A stretch of 20,679 nt of DNA, from positions 1 through 20,679 of IMG/VR virus record IMGVR_UViG_3300042351_001689; one strand, written 5' to 3'. Under the pieces are notes generated by a model. The model had not been told where the DNA came from. It did no database searches and worked only from the letters and a program-made list of their open reading frames with translations. The DNA comes from a virus. The translations under genes and the position numbers were made by a program. Shown here piece after piece: positions 13,214-20,471 of the stretch. Within the stretch, counting starts at the first letter, position 1. Every line of letters begins with the position of its first letter.

Positions 13214-14099
13214 TACGATTCTACCTGAAAGCCTTAAGCAGACGTTTCAGCAGTTTGTAAATGATGGTGTAGTGCCTAACTTGTTGCTATCAGGTCGTGC
13301 CGGTGTTGGTAAGACTACCGTTGCCCGCGCCATGCTCGAACAGCTTGGATGTGACTACATCGTGATCAACGGATCGATGAATGGTAACATTGATACTCTA
13401 CGTAATGAGATTAAATCATTTGCATCATCTGTATCCTTACAGGGTGGTCGTAAGTACGTTATCCTTGACGAGGCAGATTATCTCAACCCTAACAGCACCC
13501 AGCCCGCTCTTCGTAATTTCATGGAAGAGTTCAGCCAGAATTGCGGTTTTATTCTTACTTGCAATTTCAAGAACCGTATCATCGAACCATTGCATTCACG
13601 GTGCAGTGTGGTTGAGTTTAAGATTGAGAGTAAGGACAAGCCTGAGATGGCTAAGCAGTTCCTGCACCGGGCTGTGGACATTCTTAATAAAGAGAATGTG
13701 CCCCATGAGAAGAAGGTTCTCGCTGAGCTAATCATTAAACACATCCCCGATTGGAGACGTGTACTGAACGAACTTCAGCGCTACAGCGCAACCGGGAAAA
13801 TCGACACAGGTATACTTACCAACTTTCACGACGATAACATCCGTAATTTGGTGAAGATGTTGAAAGAAAAGAACTTCACCGAGATGCGTAAATGGGTTGG
13901 ACTGAATACCGATTTGGATACTGCAACATTCTTCCGTAAACTCTACGATACAGCAGCTGAATACATTACACCTAATACCATTCCTATCCTTGTACTCAAG
14001 ATTGCTGAATATCAATATAAGGCAGCATTCGTGGCAGACCAGGAAATCAATTTAGCTGCCTGCCTTACCGAGTTAATGGTTGAATGTGAGTTTAAGTAA
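13161..14099 (+). CDS. 44: Clamp loader large subunit ATPase (gp44)
   Basis: AAA+ ATPase of the phage clamp loader, related to T4 gp44 and bacterial/archaeal RFC. From ATG 13161 the protein is 312 residues: FLWVEKYRPQTI (5-16, the family hallmark), Walker A GRAGVGKT (45-52), Walker B VILDEADYL (100-108), sensor 1 ILTCNF (131-136) and the arginine finger of HSRC (145-148). An ATG at 13143 in the duplicated start region would add MRNLYI, which does not look native. It works with gp62 to load gp45. The next gene starts within its stop (TAATG). Confidence 0.94.
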   Translation: MNRHFLWVEKYRPQTISDTILPESLKQTFQQFVNDGVVPNLLLSGRAGVGKTTVARAMLEQLGCDYIVINGSMNGNIDTLRNEIKSFASSVSLQGGRKYVILDEADYLNPNSTQPALRNFMEEFSQNCGFILTCNFKNRIIEPLHSRCSVVEFKIESKDKPEMAKQFLHRAVDILNKENVPHEKKVLAELIIKHIPDWRRVLNELQRYSATGKIDTGILTNFHDDNIRNLVKMLKEKNFTEMRKWVGLNTDLDTATFFRKLYDTAAEYITPNTIPILVLKIAEYQYKAAFVADQEINLAACLTELMVECEFK

Positions 14100-14248
14100 T
14101 GTGGAGAGTGTGGGCAAAAGCGCTCGGGGAAAAGGCAAGTAACGATGATAGGGAAGCTGATAAAGTAGCGTTTGTGCGCACACTGATCGTACTATGCTAT
14201 ATCATTACAAATCTTTTTATTATTGCAGGGGTCATAAGACATTGGTAA
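14099..14248 (+). CDS. Small single-pass membrane protein
   Basis: A 49-residue product whose ATG overlaps the clamp-loader stop (TAATG). It begins MWRVWAKALGEKASND, a Trp- and Lys-rich amphipathic start, followed by an acidic stretch and a hydrophobic helix (about residues 25-46, VRTLIVLCYIITNLFIIAGV) ending IRHW. The same general form (MWRxWAKxLG...VIRHW) recurs in T4-like phage genomes as I recall, which supports it as a real gene. Function unknown. It is one of several small membrane proteins scattered in this replication region. Confidence 0.75.
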   Translation: MWRVWAKALGEKASNDDREADKVAFVRTLIVLCYIITNLFIIAGVIRHW

Positions 14249-14249
14249 C

Positions 14250-14855
14250 ATGCCTACATCTATAGATTTTTTCACAACCGATGTACCTGCTCATATTAGC
14301 GCACTTAATCCAAAGACTGCTCTAGACATCGGAGCCGGCGCTGGTAAGTATGGAGATATGCTTAAAAGGGCAGGTATAATTGCCGATGCTGTCGAGCCTG
14401 TACGTAAGTACATTGATGATTATTCTCTTCGTACCAAGTATCGAGACGTATACCATATGACAGCAGCTGAGTTCTTTAAGAACAACAGGGATCGCAAATA
14501 TGATCTTATCATTGCAGGTGATGTTATGGAGCATATGTACCTTAACGATGCAATAGGGGTCATTGATGCAATGCTCTATAAAGCAAAGCATGTAATGCTC
14601 ATATGGCCTACTAACCTCCCACAGGATAGTGAGTCAGAAGAACACTACGAGATGCATCTCAGTAATATTAAGTTGAGTGATCTTACAAGATTTAATGTTG
14701 AGGTGTATAAAAGAACGTATGCAAAGTGCTGGAACGATGTTCCTATCTACGCCCATTACGCGCTTCTGGCAGGTCACACAACAAAATATAATGAAGGCTT
14801 ACGCCGTATGAATATTGCTGGTGATGTTGCATATAATATTATTAACGATGTTTAG
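14250..14855 (+). CDS. Class I SAM-dependent methyltransferase
   Basis: A 201-residue protein with the Rossmann SAM-binding pattern: motif I ALDIGAGAGKYG (24-35), acidic strand end DAVEP (46-50), and YDLIIAGDVMEHM (about 84-96) for motif IV. Then comes VMLIWPTNLPQD, as in methyltransferase-11/23-type domains. Nothing in the sequence identifies a DNA-base target motif such as DPPY or NPPF, so a conventional DNA adenine or cytosine-N4 methyltransferase is not supported. Candidates are a small molecule, a nucleoside, a protein, or the preQ1 group made by the upstream cluster. It starts two bases after the previous stop. Confidence 0.83.
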   Translation: MPTSIDFFTTDVPAHISALNPKTALDIGAGAGKYGDMLKRAGIIADAVEPVRKYIDDYSLRTKYRDVYHMTAAEFFKNNRDRKYDLIIAGDVMEHMYLNDAIGVIDAMLYKAKHVMLIWPTNLPQDSESEEHYEMHLSNIKLSDLTRFNVEVYKRTYAKCWNDVPIYAHYALLAGHTTKYNEGLRRMNIAGDVAYNIINDV

Positions 14856-14862
14856 GTTAGAT

Positions 14863-15150
14863 ATGAACGATATTTTCTTCGGTATATTTGGATGGATTAA
14901 AAATGACTGGGCTTCTAATAGGTTTCGTTTTTGCATTGAGCTTATTGCTTGGGGCATTTCAATTGGGTGTAGCATTACCATGGCTGTTACTGTCCCCAAT
15001 CCGCCCCTACTTACTCTTTATCCTATTTGGATCCTCGGCTGCGGCCTCTACGCTTGGGCTGCTTATACTAGGAAATCTTTTGGCATGCTCGCTAACTACA
15101 TGCTATTGGTAACTGTGGATGCAATTGGTTTGATCAGGATGCTTACATGA
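14863..15150 (+). CDS. Integral membrane protein, about three helices
   Basis: A 95-residue protein, MNDIFFGIFGWIKNDWASNR followed by hydrophobic segments: FCIELIAWGISIGCSITMAV, LYPIWILGCGLYAWAAYT and FGMLANYMLLVTVDAIGLIR. The ATG at 14863 has AGG within 8-10 bases; an in-frame ATG at 14848 overlaps the methyltransferase stop and is less likely. The 3' end overlaps the clamp-loader small subunit start (ATGA at 15147). Such a conserved membrane protein next to gp62 is seen in other T4-like genomes, as I recall. No function known. Confidence 0.78.
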   Translation: MNDIFFGIFGWIKNDWASNRFRFCIELIAWGISIGCSITMAVTVPNPPLLTLYPIWILGCGLYAWAAYTRKSFGMLANYMLLVTVDAIGLIRMLT

Positions 15151-15578
15151 GCCCGTTCGACTTCATTAACTCTATATCACATTCAAAGGCAAACCTCATG
15201 GAGGGGAGTGAGAATGATGAATTAGCTGAAAAAACGTACCCTGCCTTCCTGGTCAATAAAGGTCTATCGTATTTCCCTGATACTGTACTATATGCCAATG
15301 AAATGAACCAGCACGCATCTGCTGATAATAAATTACAGTATTACTATCTGATAAATAGCATTAGATCCCACAAGCGATTTGCAAAATGGGTAAAAAAAGA
15401 AGATAGTAATGACTTGGATGCTGTTAAAGAATACTATGGCTATAGCAATGAAAAAGCCTCTCAAGCCCTGTCCTTGCTGTCGAAACAACAACTCGACACT
15501 ATAAAAGAACAATTACAAAAAGGTGGGTTAAATGAGCCTAGTAGAAAACCTGGTAGAGGTAAAACTAAAGAACGATGA
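15147..15578 (+). CDS. 62: Clamp loader small subunit (gp62)
   Basis: The non-ATPase partner of gp44 in the clamp loader. The 143-residue product has VNKGLSYFPDTVLYANEMN (about 36-54) and LINSIRSHKRFAKWVKK (about 67-83). Both agree with the gp62 family, whose T4 member reads SQFPECMPAVYAMN and GKRYGKWAK. VKEYYGYSNEKASQALSLL (about 92-110) follows. It is located between gp44 and regA, as in T4. It is shorter than T4 gp62 (187 residues). The basic tail ending RGKTKER lies in the 47-base overlap with regA and may be poorly conserved. Confidence 0.9.
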   Translation: MSPFDFINSISHSKANLMEGSENDELAEKTYPAFLVNKGLSYFPDTVLYANEMNQHASADNKLQYYYLINSIRSHKRFAKWVKKEDSNDLDAVKEYYGYSNEKASQALSLLSKQQLDTIKEQLQKGGLNEPSRKPGRGKTKER

Positions 15579-15927
15579 TGATTTCCTAAAAGTCAGAGAA
15601 ACTTTGACGCGTATCGGGGTTGCATCGAAAAAAGACAAAATTCTATATCAATCCTGTCATATTCTACATAAACAAAGCAGATATTACATTGTGCATTTTA
15701 AAGAACTATTTCTACTAGACGGCAAGCCATCTAGTTTTGATGATGAAGATCAAGGAAGACGTAATACAATTACTAATTTATTAGCTGAGTGGGGACTGAT
15801 AACCATAGTTGACCCAACAACGACTGTTAGCCCAATTACTCAATTATCGCATATCAAAGTTCTACCATTTAAAGAAAAAGATGAATGGAATCTTGTCGCT
15901 AAATATAATATCGGCAGAAAAGTCTAA
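15532..15927 (+). CDS. regA: RegA translational repressor
   Basis: RegA is the RNA-binding repressor that blocks translation of early mRNAs, including clamp and clamp-loader genes, by binding near start codons. The 131-residue protein is close to T4 RegA in recognisable stretches: DDFLKVRETLTRIGVASKKDK, YQSCHILHKQSRYYIVHFKE, LLAEWGLITIV and the C-terminal EWNLVAKYNIG. It has six to eight extra N-terminal residues (MSLVENLVE). The start ATG at 15532 follows AGGTGG and lies in the 3' end of gp62, an overlap of 47 bases. Targets in this genome are probably other start regions, but no operator can be picked with confidence. Confidence 0.95.
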   Translation: MSLVENLVEVKLKNDDDFLKVRETLTRIGVASKKDKILYQSCHILHKQSRYYIVHFKELFLLDGKPSSFDDEDQGRRNTITNLLAEWGLITIVDPTTTVSPITQLSHIKVLPFKEKDEWNLVAKYNIGRKV

Positions 15928-15937
15928 AGAGGATTAA

Positions 15938-18268
15938 ATGACTACACCAAGCTCAGGTGCAATTAGCTTTGCAAATATTAATAGAGAATTACTGTATTCC
16001 AACACAGCACCGCAGAATTTAAATTCCAATGACGTGCGGTTTCTTGCTGATAAAAACACACCGAACCAGACGATTTCCCTGAGCCAACTATACTCCAAGC
16101 AGCTGCAGAATATATCATTTACAAGTGGTACTAGAGCAAATAATGCCAGCAGGGCTTCTCATTTTTACCCAATAATGACACAAGGATATCAGCAAGATCC
16201 GGTAGTATGGGCTAATACTTTAAACAGTAATGCAGGTGGGTTTCAATCGGTCATGATGGGAAGCCCCTCTACCTGGACCGATCGCTCTAATACACCTAGA
16301 TCTACTAATATTAAACCGGTTATAATTGCAACTGACCGGAACGGTACTATTACCGATTACGGCCGTATATCGATAACAACGGATGATAATACTGTATCCA
16401 TAAATGGTAATGGATATGTATATACAGCAAGATCAACTCATGCAAACGGCGTCCTGATTGATGAAATGACCCCGGGATCAGTATCCACCTTTGGACATGA
16501 AGTAATTGCATACTCTCCAGGTATTGGAATATATACTATACCTAATTCAGTGCCTTCTAATGGATGTATCTTTGCGTATAGTGTTGGTAATAGCTTTACG
16601 ACTAACTCATACGGTACGAATGTTGCTAATAATGTTGTCGTGCTTGTAATTAAACTAAATGCTACTAATAATGATGTTGCATGGTCGAAGGGTATTGGAG
16701 CAGTAGGTAATTCGTATACAAGACTTCAAAGACAAACTGTAAGTCCGGCCGGTCATTGGTTTGGAACAGTAACCTTTGATATAGCAGGTTACAGATTTCC
16801 TCCATATGGAGTTGCAGGTTCGGTTTTCTTCTACCCTAATTCGAATAATCACTGCCTAATAGGATTTGACCCATCAGGCAACGAGCTGTACAAGCGTACA
16901 CTACCTGTGTATTTACCTACCTCTAACACATACTTTAAAAGACTACACGGATACTCAAACGGCCAAGTACTAGTGGAGTATGATAACACCGCGTCTAGTA
17001 ACAACGCTGGCGCCAAGTATGCATATATCAACTCATCCGGTACAAAAACAGCAGAATATACACTTACACCAACCTATAATACTGGACGTGGGCAAAGCTC
17101 TCAAGCAACATACTTCCTATACGCGCCTCAAGTAAGGGCTATTAATCATAATACCGGTGATATGTACCTTGAAAAGTATGCTACTATAGATACAATAACC
17201 AGTATCACACCTCCAGCAACTAACAATTTTATTACCAGAATTTCAGAAATACACAAAGCAAACAGTACATTTGGTATACAATGGTCAAAAAGATATTTTA
17301 ATGATAAAGGTGTAACCCAGCAACCAGGCAAAGCTTTTGAATATGGTGGTGGGCATGTGAATTTAGTACCATTAGCGTGTGATAATACATATGTTTATTG
17401 TTTTGCAAAGGTTATAGTTGCAACTCCAAATACAGCACCACCTGGTGGTTTCTATTCTGCTGTATCACCCTACCAGTTCTCTAGTGAAAATATACTAGCA
17501 CTGTGGGCAGCAAATGGTGATATTGCATGGCAGACAGCATATTTTGGTCAATTTACAACAGTAACTGTGGACCCAACGTATGGGGGGTCTGAATTTTTTG
17601 CTATAGGTAACGGCAGGCCAGGTTCTGGCGCCGCTGGCTTCGGCTTTGACCTACCAAGAATTATATTAACTGCAGGCTCAAATTCAGCTATTGATATTGT
17701 ATCAGCTGCAGGAAGTTATGTTGGTAGTATTAGTCAACTTGTAACAACGAACGGTAATACTTCGCCTAATCATTGGCAATCTGGTACAATGCCAGGGCTT
17801 TCAAGAAGAAGGGTGGGTAGAGCTAACGGCTATATTAGATCTACAACCAACACATTTGTTAACGTAACCTCGTTCGCATGGGGTACAACGGCTGGTACAT
17901 CTAATACCATATTTGATATGGTATTTCCGAGCCAGTACGGGGCATCACCAGGAGCTACTACCGATCCCTACTATGCATATGGATACTTACTGACCGAAGA
18001 CTGGTTGAGTTACTCAACAATTGAAAGAGATCTAGGTACTGTTTACTACAATTCTGGTTACACTTCTAAGTTATTTAAACAAAATAATACATTTAATATT
18101 CAAGTAAGTACACAGGTATGGAATACTTTAACAACAACCAGTACAACTGAGATTACAATATCATCAAACGGCAATTTTGTAACAAATACAAATGTAGGTG
18201 CAAGTAAAATATCATTCTTCTCTGCAGCTTCACCATCAGAAATAGACAACAATCTAGCAAGTCCATGA
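15938..18268 (+). CDS. Tail fibre/adhesin-like structural protein
   Basis: A 776-residue protein. Its N-terminus, SSGAISFANINRELL then LSQLYSKQ (residues 5-55), matches a recurrent phage structural module ('GAISFxDIN...ISLSxLY'), which probably attaches the protein to the particle. The rest is rich in Asn, Ser, Thr, Gly and Tyr with short strands, as in beta-structured receptor-binding proteins. Three similar segments (NNDVAWSKG near 16670-16695, FGIQWSKRY near 17274-17300, NGDIAWQTAY near 17512-17541) suggest beta-propeller-like repeats. The ATG has AGAGGA upstream. No enzymatic motif was recognised. It directly follows regA, and its stop overlaps the next gene (ATGA). Fibre or adhesin is a good inference; the exact virion position is unknown. 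Confidence 0.82.
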   Translation: MTTPSSGAISFANINRELLYSNTAPQNLNSNDVRFLADKNTPNQTISLSQLYSKQLQNISFTSGTRANNASRASHFYPIMTQGYQQDPVVWANTLNSNAGGFQSVMMGSPSTWTDRSNTPRSTNIKPVIIATDRNGTITDYGRISITTDDNTVSINGNGYVYTARSTHANGVLIDEMTPGSVSTFGHEVIAYSPGIGIYTIPNSVPSNGCIFAYSVGNSFTTNSYGTNVANNVVVLVIKLNATNNDVAWSKGIGAVGNSYTRLQRQTVSPAGHWFGTVTFDIAGYRFPPYGVAGSVFFYPNSNNHCLIGFDPSGNELYKRTLPVYLPTSNTYFKRLHGYSNGQVLVEYDNTASSNNAGAKYAYINSSGTKTAEYTLTPTYNTGRGQSSQATYFLYAPQVRAINHNTGDMYLEKYATIDTITSITPPATNNFITRISEIHKANSTFGIQWSKRYFNDKGVTQQPGKAFEYGGGHVNLVPLACDNTYVYCFAKVIVATPNTAPPGGFYSAVSPYQFSSENILALWAANGDIAWQTAYFGQFTTVTVDPTYGGSEFFAIGNGRPGSGAAGFGFDLPRIILTAGSNSAIDIVSAAGSYVGSISQLVTTNGNTSPNHWQSGTMPGLSRRRVGRANGYIRSTTNTFVNVTSFAWGTTAGTSNTIFDMVFPSQYGASPGATTDPYYAYGYLLTEDWLSYSTIERDLGTVYYNSGYTSKLFKQNNTFNIQVSTQVWNTLTTTSTTEITISSNGNFVTNTNVGASKISFFSAASPSEIDNNLASP

Positions 18269-18528
18269 TACAAATAACTTATAATGATACAGCTCACAAT
18301 AAGAAGACAATGTCTCTTAGTGATGATACTGATATAATTGGTGATATAGTCAAGGAATTAATTAATACCGGGCATGTTTACACAATTGATATTAGAACAG
18401 ATGTGCATAATATGATCTTATTTAACCAACCCGGGTTCTTTGATGTTAATGCTACAGATGCAGAACCGGTAGTTGAAACAAACGATACAAATTTACATTA
18501 TTTTTTTAATTATATAAATTTAATATGA
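18265..18528 (+). CDS. Small acidic protein, unknown function
   Basis: An 87-residue protein starting MIQITYNDTAHNKKTMSLSD. It has a mixed alpha/beta pattern, an Asp-rich centre (SLSDDTDIIGDIVKELI) and an acidic tail near residues 60-75. No transmembrane segment, and no Asp-Ser-Leu phosphopantetheine site of a carrier protein, is visible. Both ends overlap neighbours as ATGA, so it is translated with the fibre gene and the cupin gene. It may be a fibre chaperone or assembly factor, or a partner of the two genes that follow. Not recognised. Confidence 0.7.
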   Translation: MIQITYNDTAHNKKTMSLSDDTDIIGDIVKELINTGHVYTIDIRTDVHNMILFNQPGFFDVNATDAEPVVETNDTNLHYFFNYINLI

Positions 18529-19130
18529 TAGCGTGCGATTATAGAGCGCATTTTCCCTTTGTGAACAGACGACGCTTAAAAGAGCCGGATGGTAGATATC
18601 AGTATACTATTAGATACAGTGATTTAGTTATATGTATTTGCTATCAACCACCTGGTGTAGCTCACTTTCACCAGAATAAAGGACCGGGAGTCGCATCGGA
18701 GGCGGTGTATGTGATTAAGGGTTCATATACCAGCGAACTTGTTGATACAGTTTCCGATCTTGTTAATAAGCATAGATTTAATTCAATACCTTTTAATCAT
18801 AAAACTGTATATATTGAGGAAAAAGAGTTTAGAAAATTAGGTAGCAGAAAGGGCTTTGGTAACTATGATACTGCCGGTCTTGAGGGGGCTTTCATGTTGC
18901 ATTTCAATTCACGCACACCCGAAATCGATCATACGTATGCTTTTTATGGACCAGACACAAATAAGGTTTTAAGCACTGAGTTAAAAGAAAAAACACTCTT
19001 GTGCTTGGAGGGTGATGTATATGTTAATGGTGCAAAGATGCCCCTATTATCAAGGGTATTCATACCTCCAAGTACACCTTATAACATCGTATGTGCTGCC
19101 GATGGTAGATTATTATCTATTGAAAAATGA
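18525..19130 (+). CDS. Cupin-fold protein (probable bicupin)
   Basis: A 201-residue protein with a cupin-type metal motif in the N-terminal half: His47 and His49 in AHFHQ, Glu59, and Gly66 in YVIKG (HxH-x9-E-x6-G, a few residues longer than the usual spacing). The C-terminal half looks like a second beta-barrel lobe: LLCLEGDVYVNG (158-169), then VFIPPSTPYNIV (178-189), without obvious metal ligands. Members of this superfamily include dioxygenases, isomerases, epimerases and non-enzymatic binders. It overlaps both neighbours (ATGA) and sits just before an acyl-adenylating enzyme. Its reaction is unknown; sugar, aromatic-acid or amino-acid chemistry are all possible. Confidence 0.65.
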   Translation: MIACDYRAHFPFVNRRRLKEPDGRYQYTIRYSDLVICICYQPPGVAHFHQNKGPGVASEAVYVIKGSYTSELVDTVSDLVNKHRFNSIPFNHKTVYIEEKEFRKLGSRKGFGNYDTAGLEGAFMLHFNSRTPEIDHTYAFYGPDTNKVLSTELKEKTLLCLEGDVYVNGAKMPLLSRVFIPPSTPYNIVCAADGRLLSIEK

Positions 19131-20428
19131 CGCTATTTGATGTTATGAAGACATACGGGAAACGCCCGGCTGTTATAAGTGGTAATGATACAGTATCATA
19201 CTATGATCTGCTTATTATGATCAGTAAAAGCGCTACATTAATATCAGCTCTTAATAGATCAAAAATTATAATTAAATTCAGCGATAGTTTAGAATTTATA
19301 GTAGCATTTTTAGGATGCTATTACTGCAATGTCCAACCTGTTGTTGTAAGTAATACCGCAGATAGCAGCACAATTGCCCATATTATTGAACAGGCTGGTT
19401 GTGATTTTATTTTATCTCATGATAACTTTAAATTGCAGGATTTAAACAATCAAGTTGAGTGCAGTGATATGCACCTTAAGTCATCTCGTTTTTTCTTATG
19501 CACATCCGGTACAACTGGCTATATTAAATTAGTCGAACATAAATTCTCGAGTATACTAGGTACAGGGTTACAGTTTAATAATATTCTAAAAATAACCAGT
19601 GATTTTGTATTATTTTCTGCAGCAAAAATGAGTCATGCTTTTGGTATGGGCAACTCAATATCAATACCATTTTCAAACGGAGCATCGGTCGTTATTGATA
19701 GTAGAACACCTACACGAGAAGTTATAGATGAAATATTAACATCTAATAATATCACTATGCTATGTGGTATACCTCGTCACTTCCTATCAATACCTGAAGG
19801 TAAATTTAATTTTAAGTACGCCTTGCTTGCTGGCGAGCAAACACCCTATAGCATAAATCAGCTACTTGTATCCCATAACATTACACCGATTGATGCTATA
19901 GGGACAACAGAAACACTCGGATTTTACCTGACAAAATACCTGTATGGTATACGTTATGACGATTTCGTAACAGTACCAGGTTGTGAGCTGGTATTAATAC
20001 CAACAGAAGGTGATTATGAAGTTAAGATTAGAAGCGAACATTCAGCAATAGGCTACATCAATAATAAATTTATCGATGGCTTTTATCATACCGGTGATCT
20101 AGTATCACTGCATGCCGGTCAAATGCAATTTAAAGGTAGGAGAGGCGACAGAGTAAAAATCAACGGCCTTCACTATTACCTTAATGACATAGATAATCAA
20201 ATAAAACAGTGTGATGGTGTGATCGACTGCGCATGTACAATTACTCAAAATAAACTCGGTATTAATAAACTTACTGTGAACGCAATTGTAGCTGATCGTC
20301 AGCATATTAAAAATATAAAATCGTTAATGTCACGAAAGCAAATACCATACTATATAAATCTCGTCTCCTCACTACCTAAAACCGCATCAGGTAAAGTAAA
20401 GAGGCATGCTATAACTTCTGCATGTTAA
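19127..20428 (+). CDS. ANL-superfamily acyl-adenylating enzyme (AMP-dependent synthetase/ligase)
   Basis: A 433-residue adenylate-forming enzyme of the acyl/aryl-CoA synthetase, NRPS-A domain and luciferase (ANL) superfamily. All core motifs are intact: phosphate loop CTSGTTGYIK (125-134), IGTTETLG (258-265), hinge region YHTGDL (320-325), GRRGDRVKINGLHYYLND (337-354) and PKTASGKVKR (417-426) with the catalytic Lys423. It is shorter than the usual 500-550 residues, with a trimmed N-terminal domain. It should activate a carboxylic acid as its AMP ester and pass it to a thiol or amine. The acceptor is not encoded nearby as a visible carrier protein. It overlaps the cupin gene (ATGA). The call as an enzyme is firm; substrate and phage function are open. 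Confidence 0.93.
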   Translation: MTLFDVMKTYGKRPAVISGNDTVSYYDLLIMISKSATLISALNRSKIIIKFSDSLEFIVAFLGCYYCNVQPVVVSNTADSSTIAHIIEQAGCDFILSHDNFKLQDLNNQVECSDMHLKSSRFFLCTSGTTGYIKLVEHKFSSILGTGLQFNNILKITSDFVLFSAAKMSHAFGMGNSISIPFSNGASVVIDSRTPTREVIDEILTSNNITMLCGIPRHFLSIPEGKFNFKYALLAGEQTPYSINQLLVSHNITPIDAIGTTETLGFYLTKYLYGIRYDDFVTVPGCELVLIPTEGDYEVKIRSEHSAIGYINNKFIDGFYHTGDLVSLHAGQMQFKGRRGDRVKINGLHYYLNDIDNQIKQCDGVIDCACTITQNKLGINKLTVNAIVADRQHIKNIKSLMSRKQIPYYINLVSSLPKTASGKVKRHAITSAC

Positions 20429-20442
20429 AGCATTAAAACATG

Positions 20443-20450
20443 TATAAATA
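20443..20450 (+). promoter_or_regulatory. T4-type late promoter (TATAAATA)
   Basis: A perfect TATAAATA, the -10 element of T4-type late promoters read by host core polymerase with gp55, gp33 and the gp45 clamp. It sits in the 43-base gap between the adenylating enzyme stop and the ATG at 20472. That is about 21 bases upstream of the start and leaves room for an AGGA ribosome site at 20462-20465. Its place in an intergenic gap strengthens it. Confidence 0.75.
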
Positions 20451-20471
20451 TAACGTTCAATAGGATAACAT

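Noticed and set aside
14888-15112. Alternative + frame open reading frame within the three-helix membrane gene
   Set aside because: The other frame gives a coherent membrane protein with neighbour overlaps; this one is its shadow with hydrophobic codon bias.
15900-15905. TAAATA before the fibre gene as a late promoter
   Set aside because: Matches only six of eight consensus bases and lies in the regA coding end, where T4 RegA has a similar protein tail; too weak to call.
18513-18520. TATAAATT before the cupin gene as a late promoter
   Set aside because: Seven of eight bases, but it is in AT-rich coding sequence and only about five bases before the ATG, leaving no room for a leader.
18265-18528. 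Acyl carrier protein partner for the ANL enzyme
   Set aside because: No Asp-Ser-Leu phosphopantetheine site or four-helix pattern is seen.
20352-20359. TATAAATC within the ANL gene as a late promoter
   Set aside because: One mismatch, inside a coding region; the perfect copy at 20443 explains the downstream gene better.
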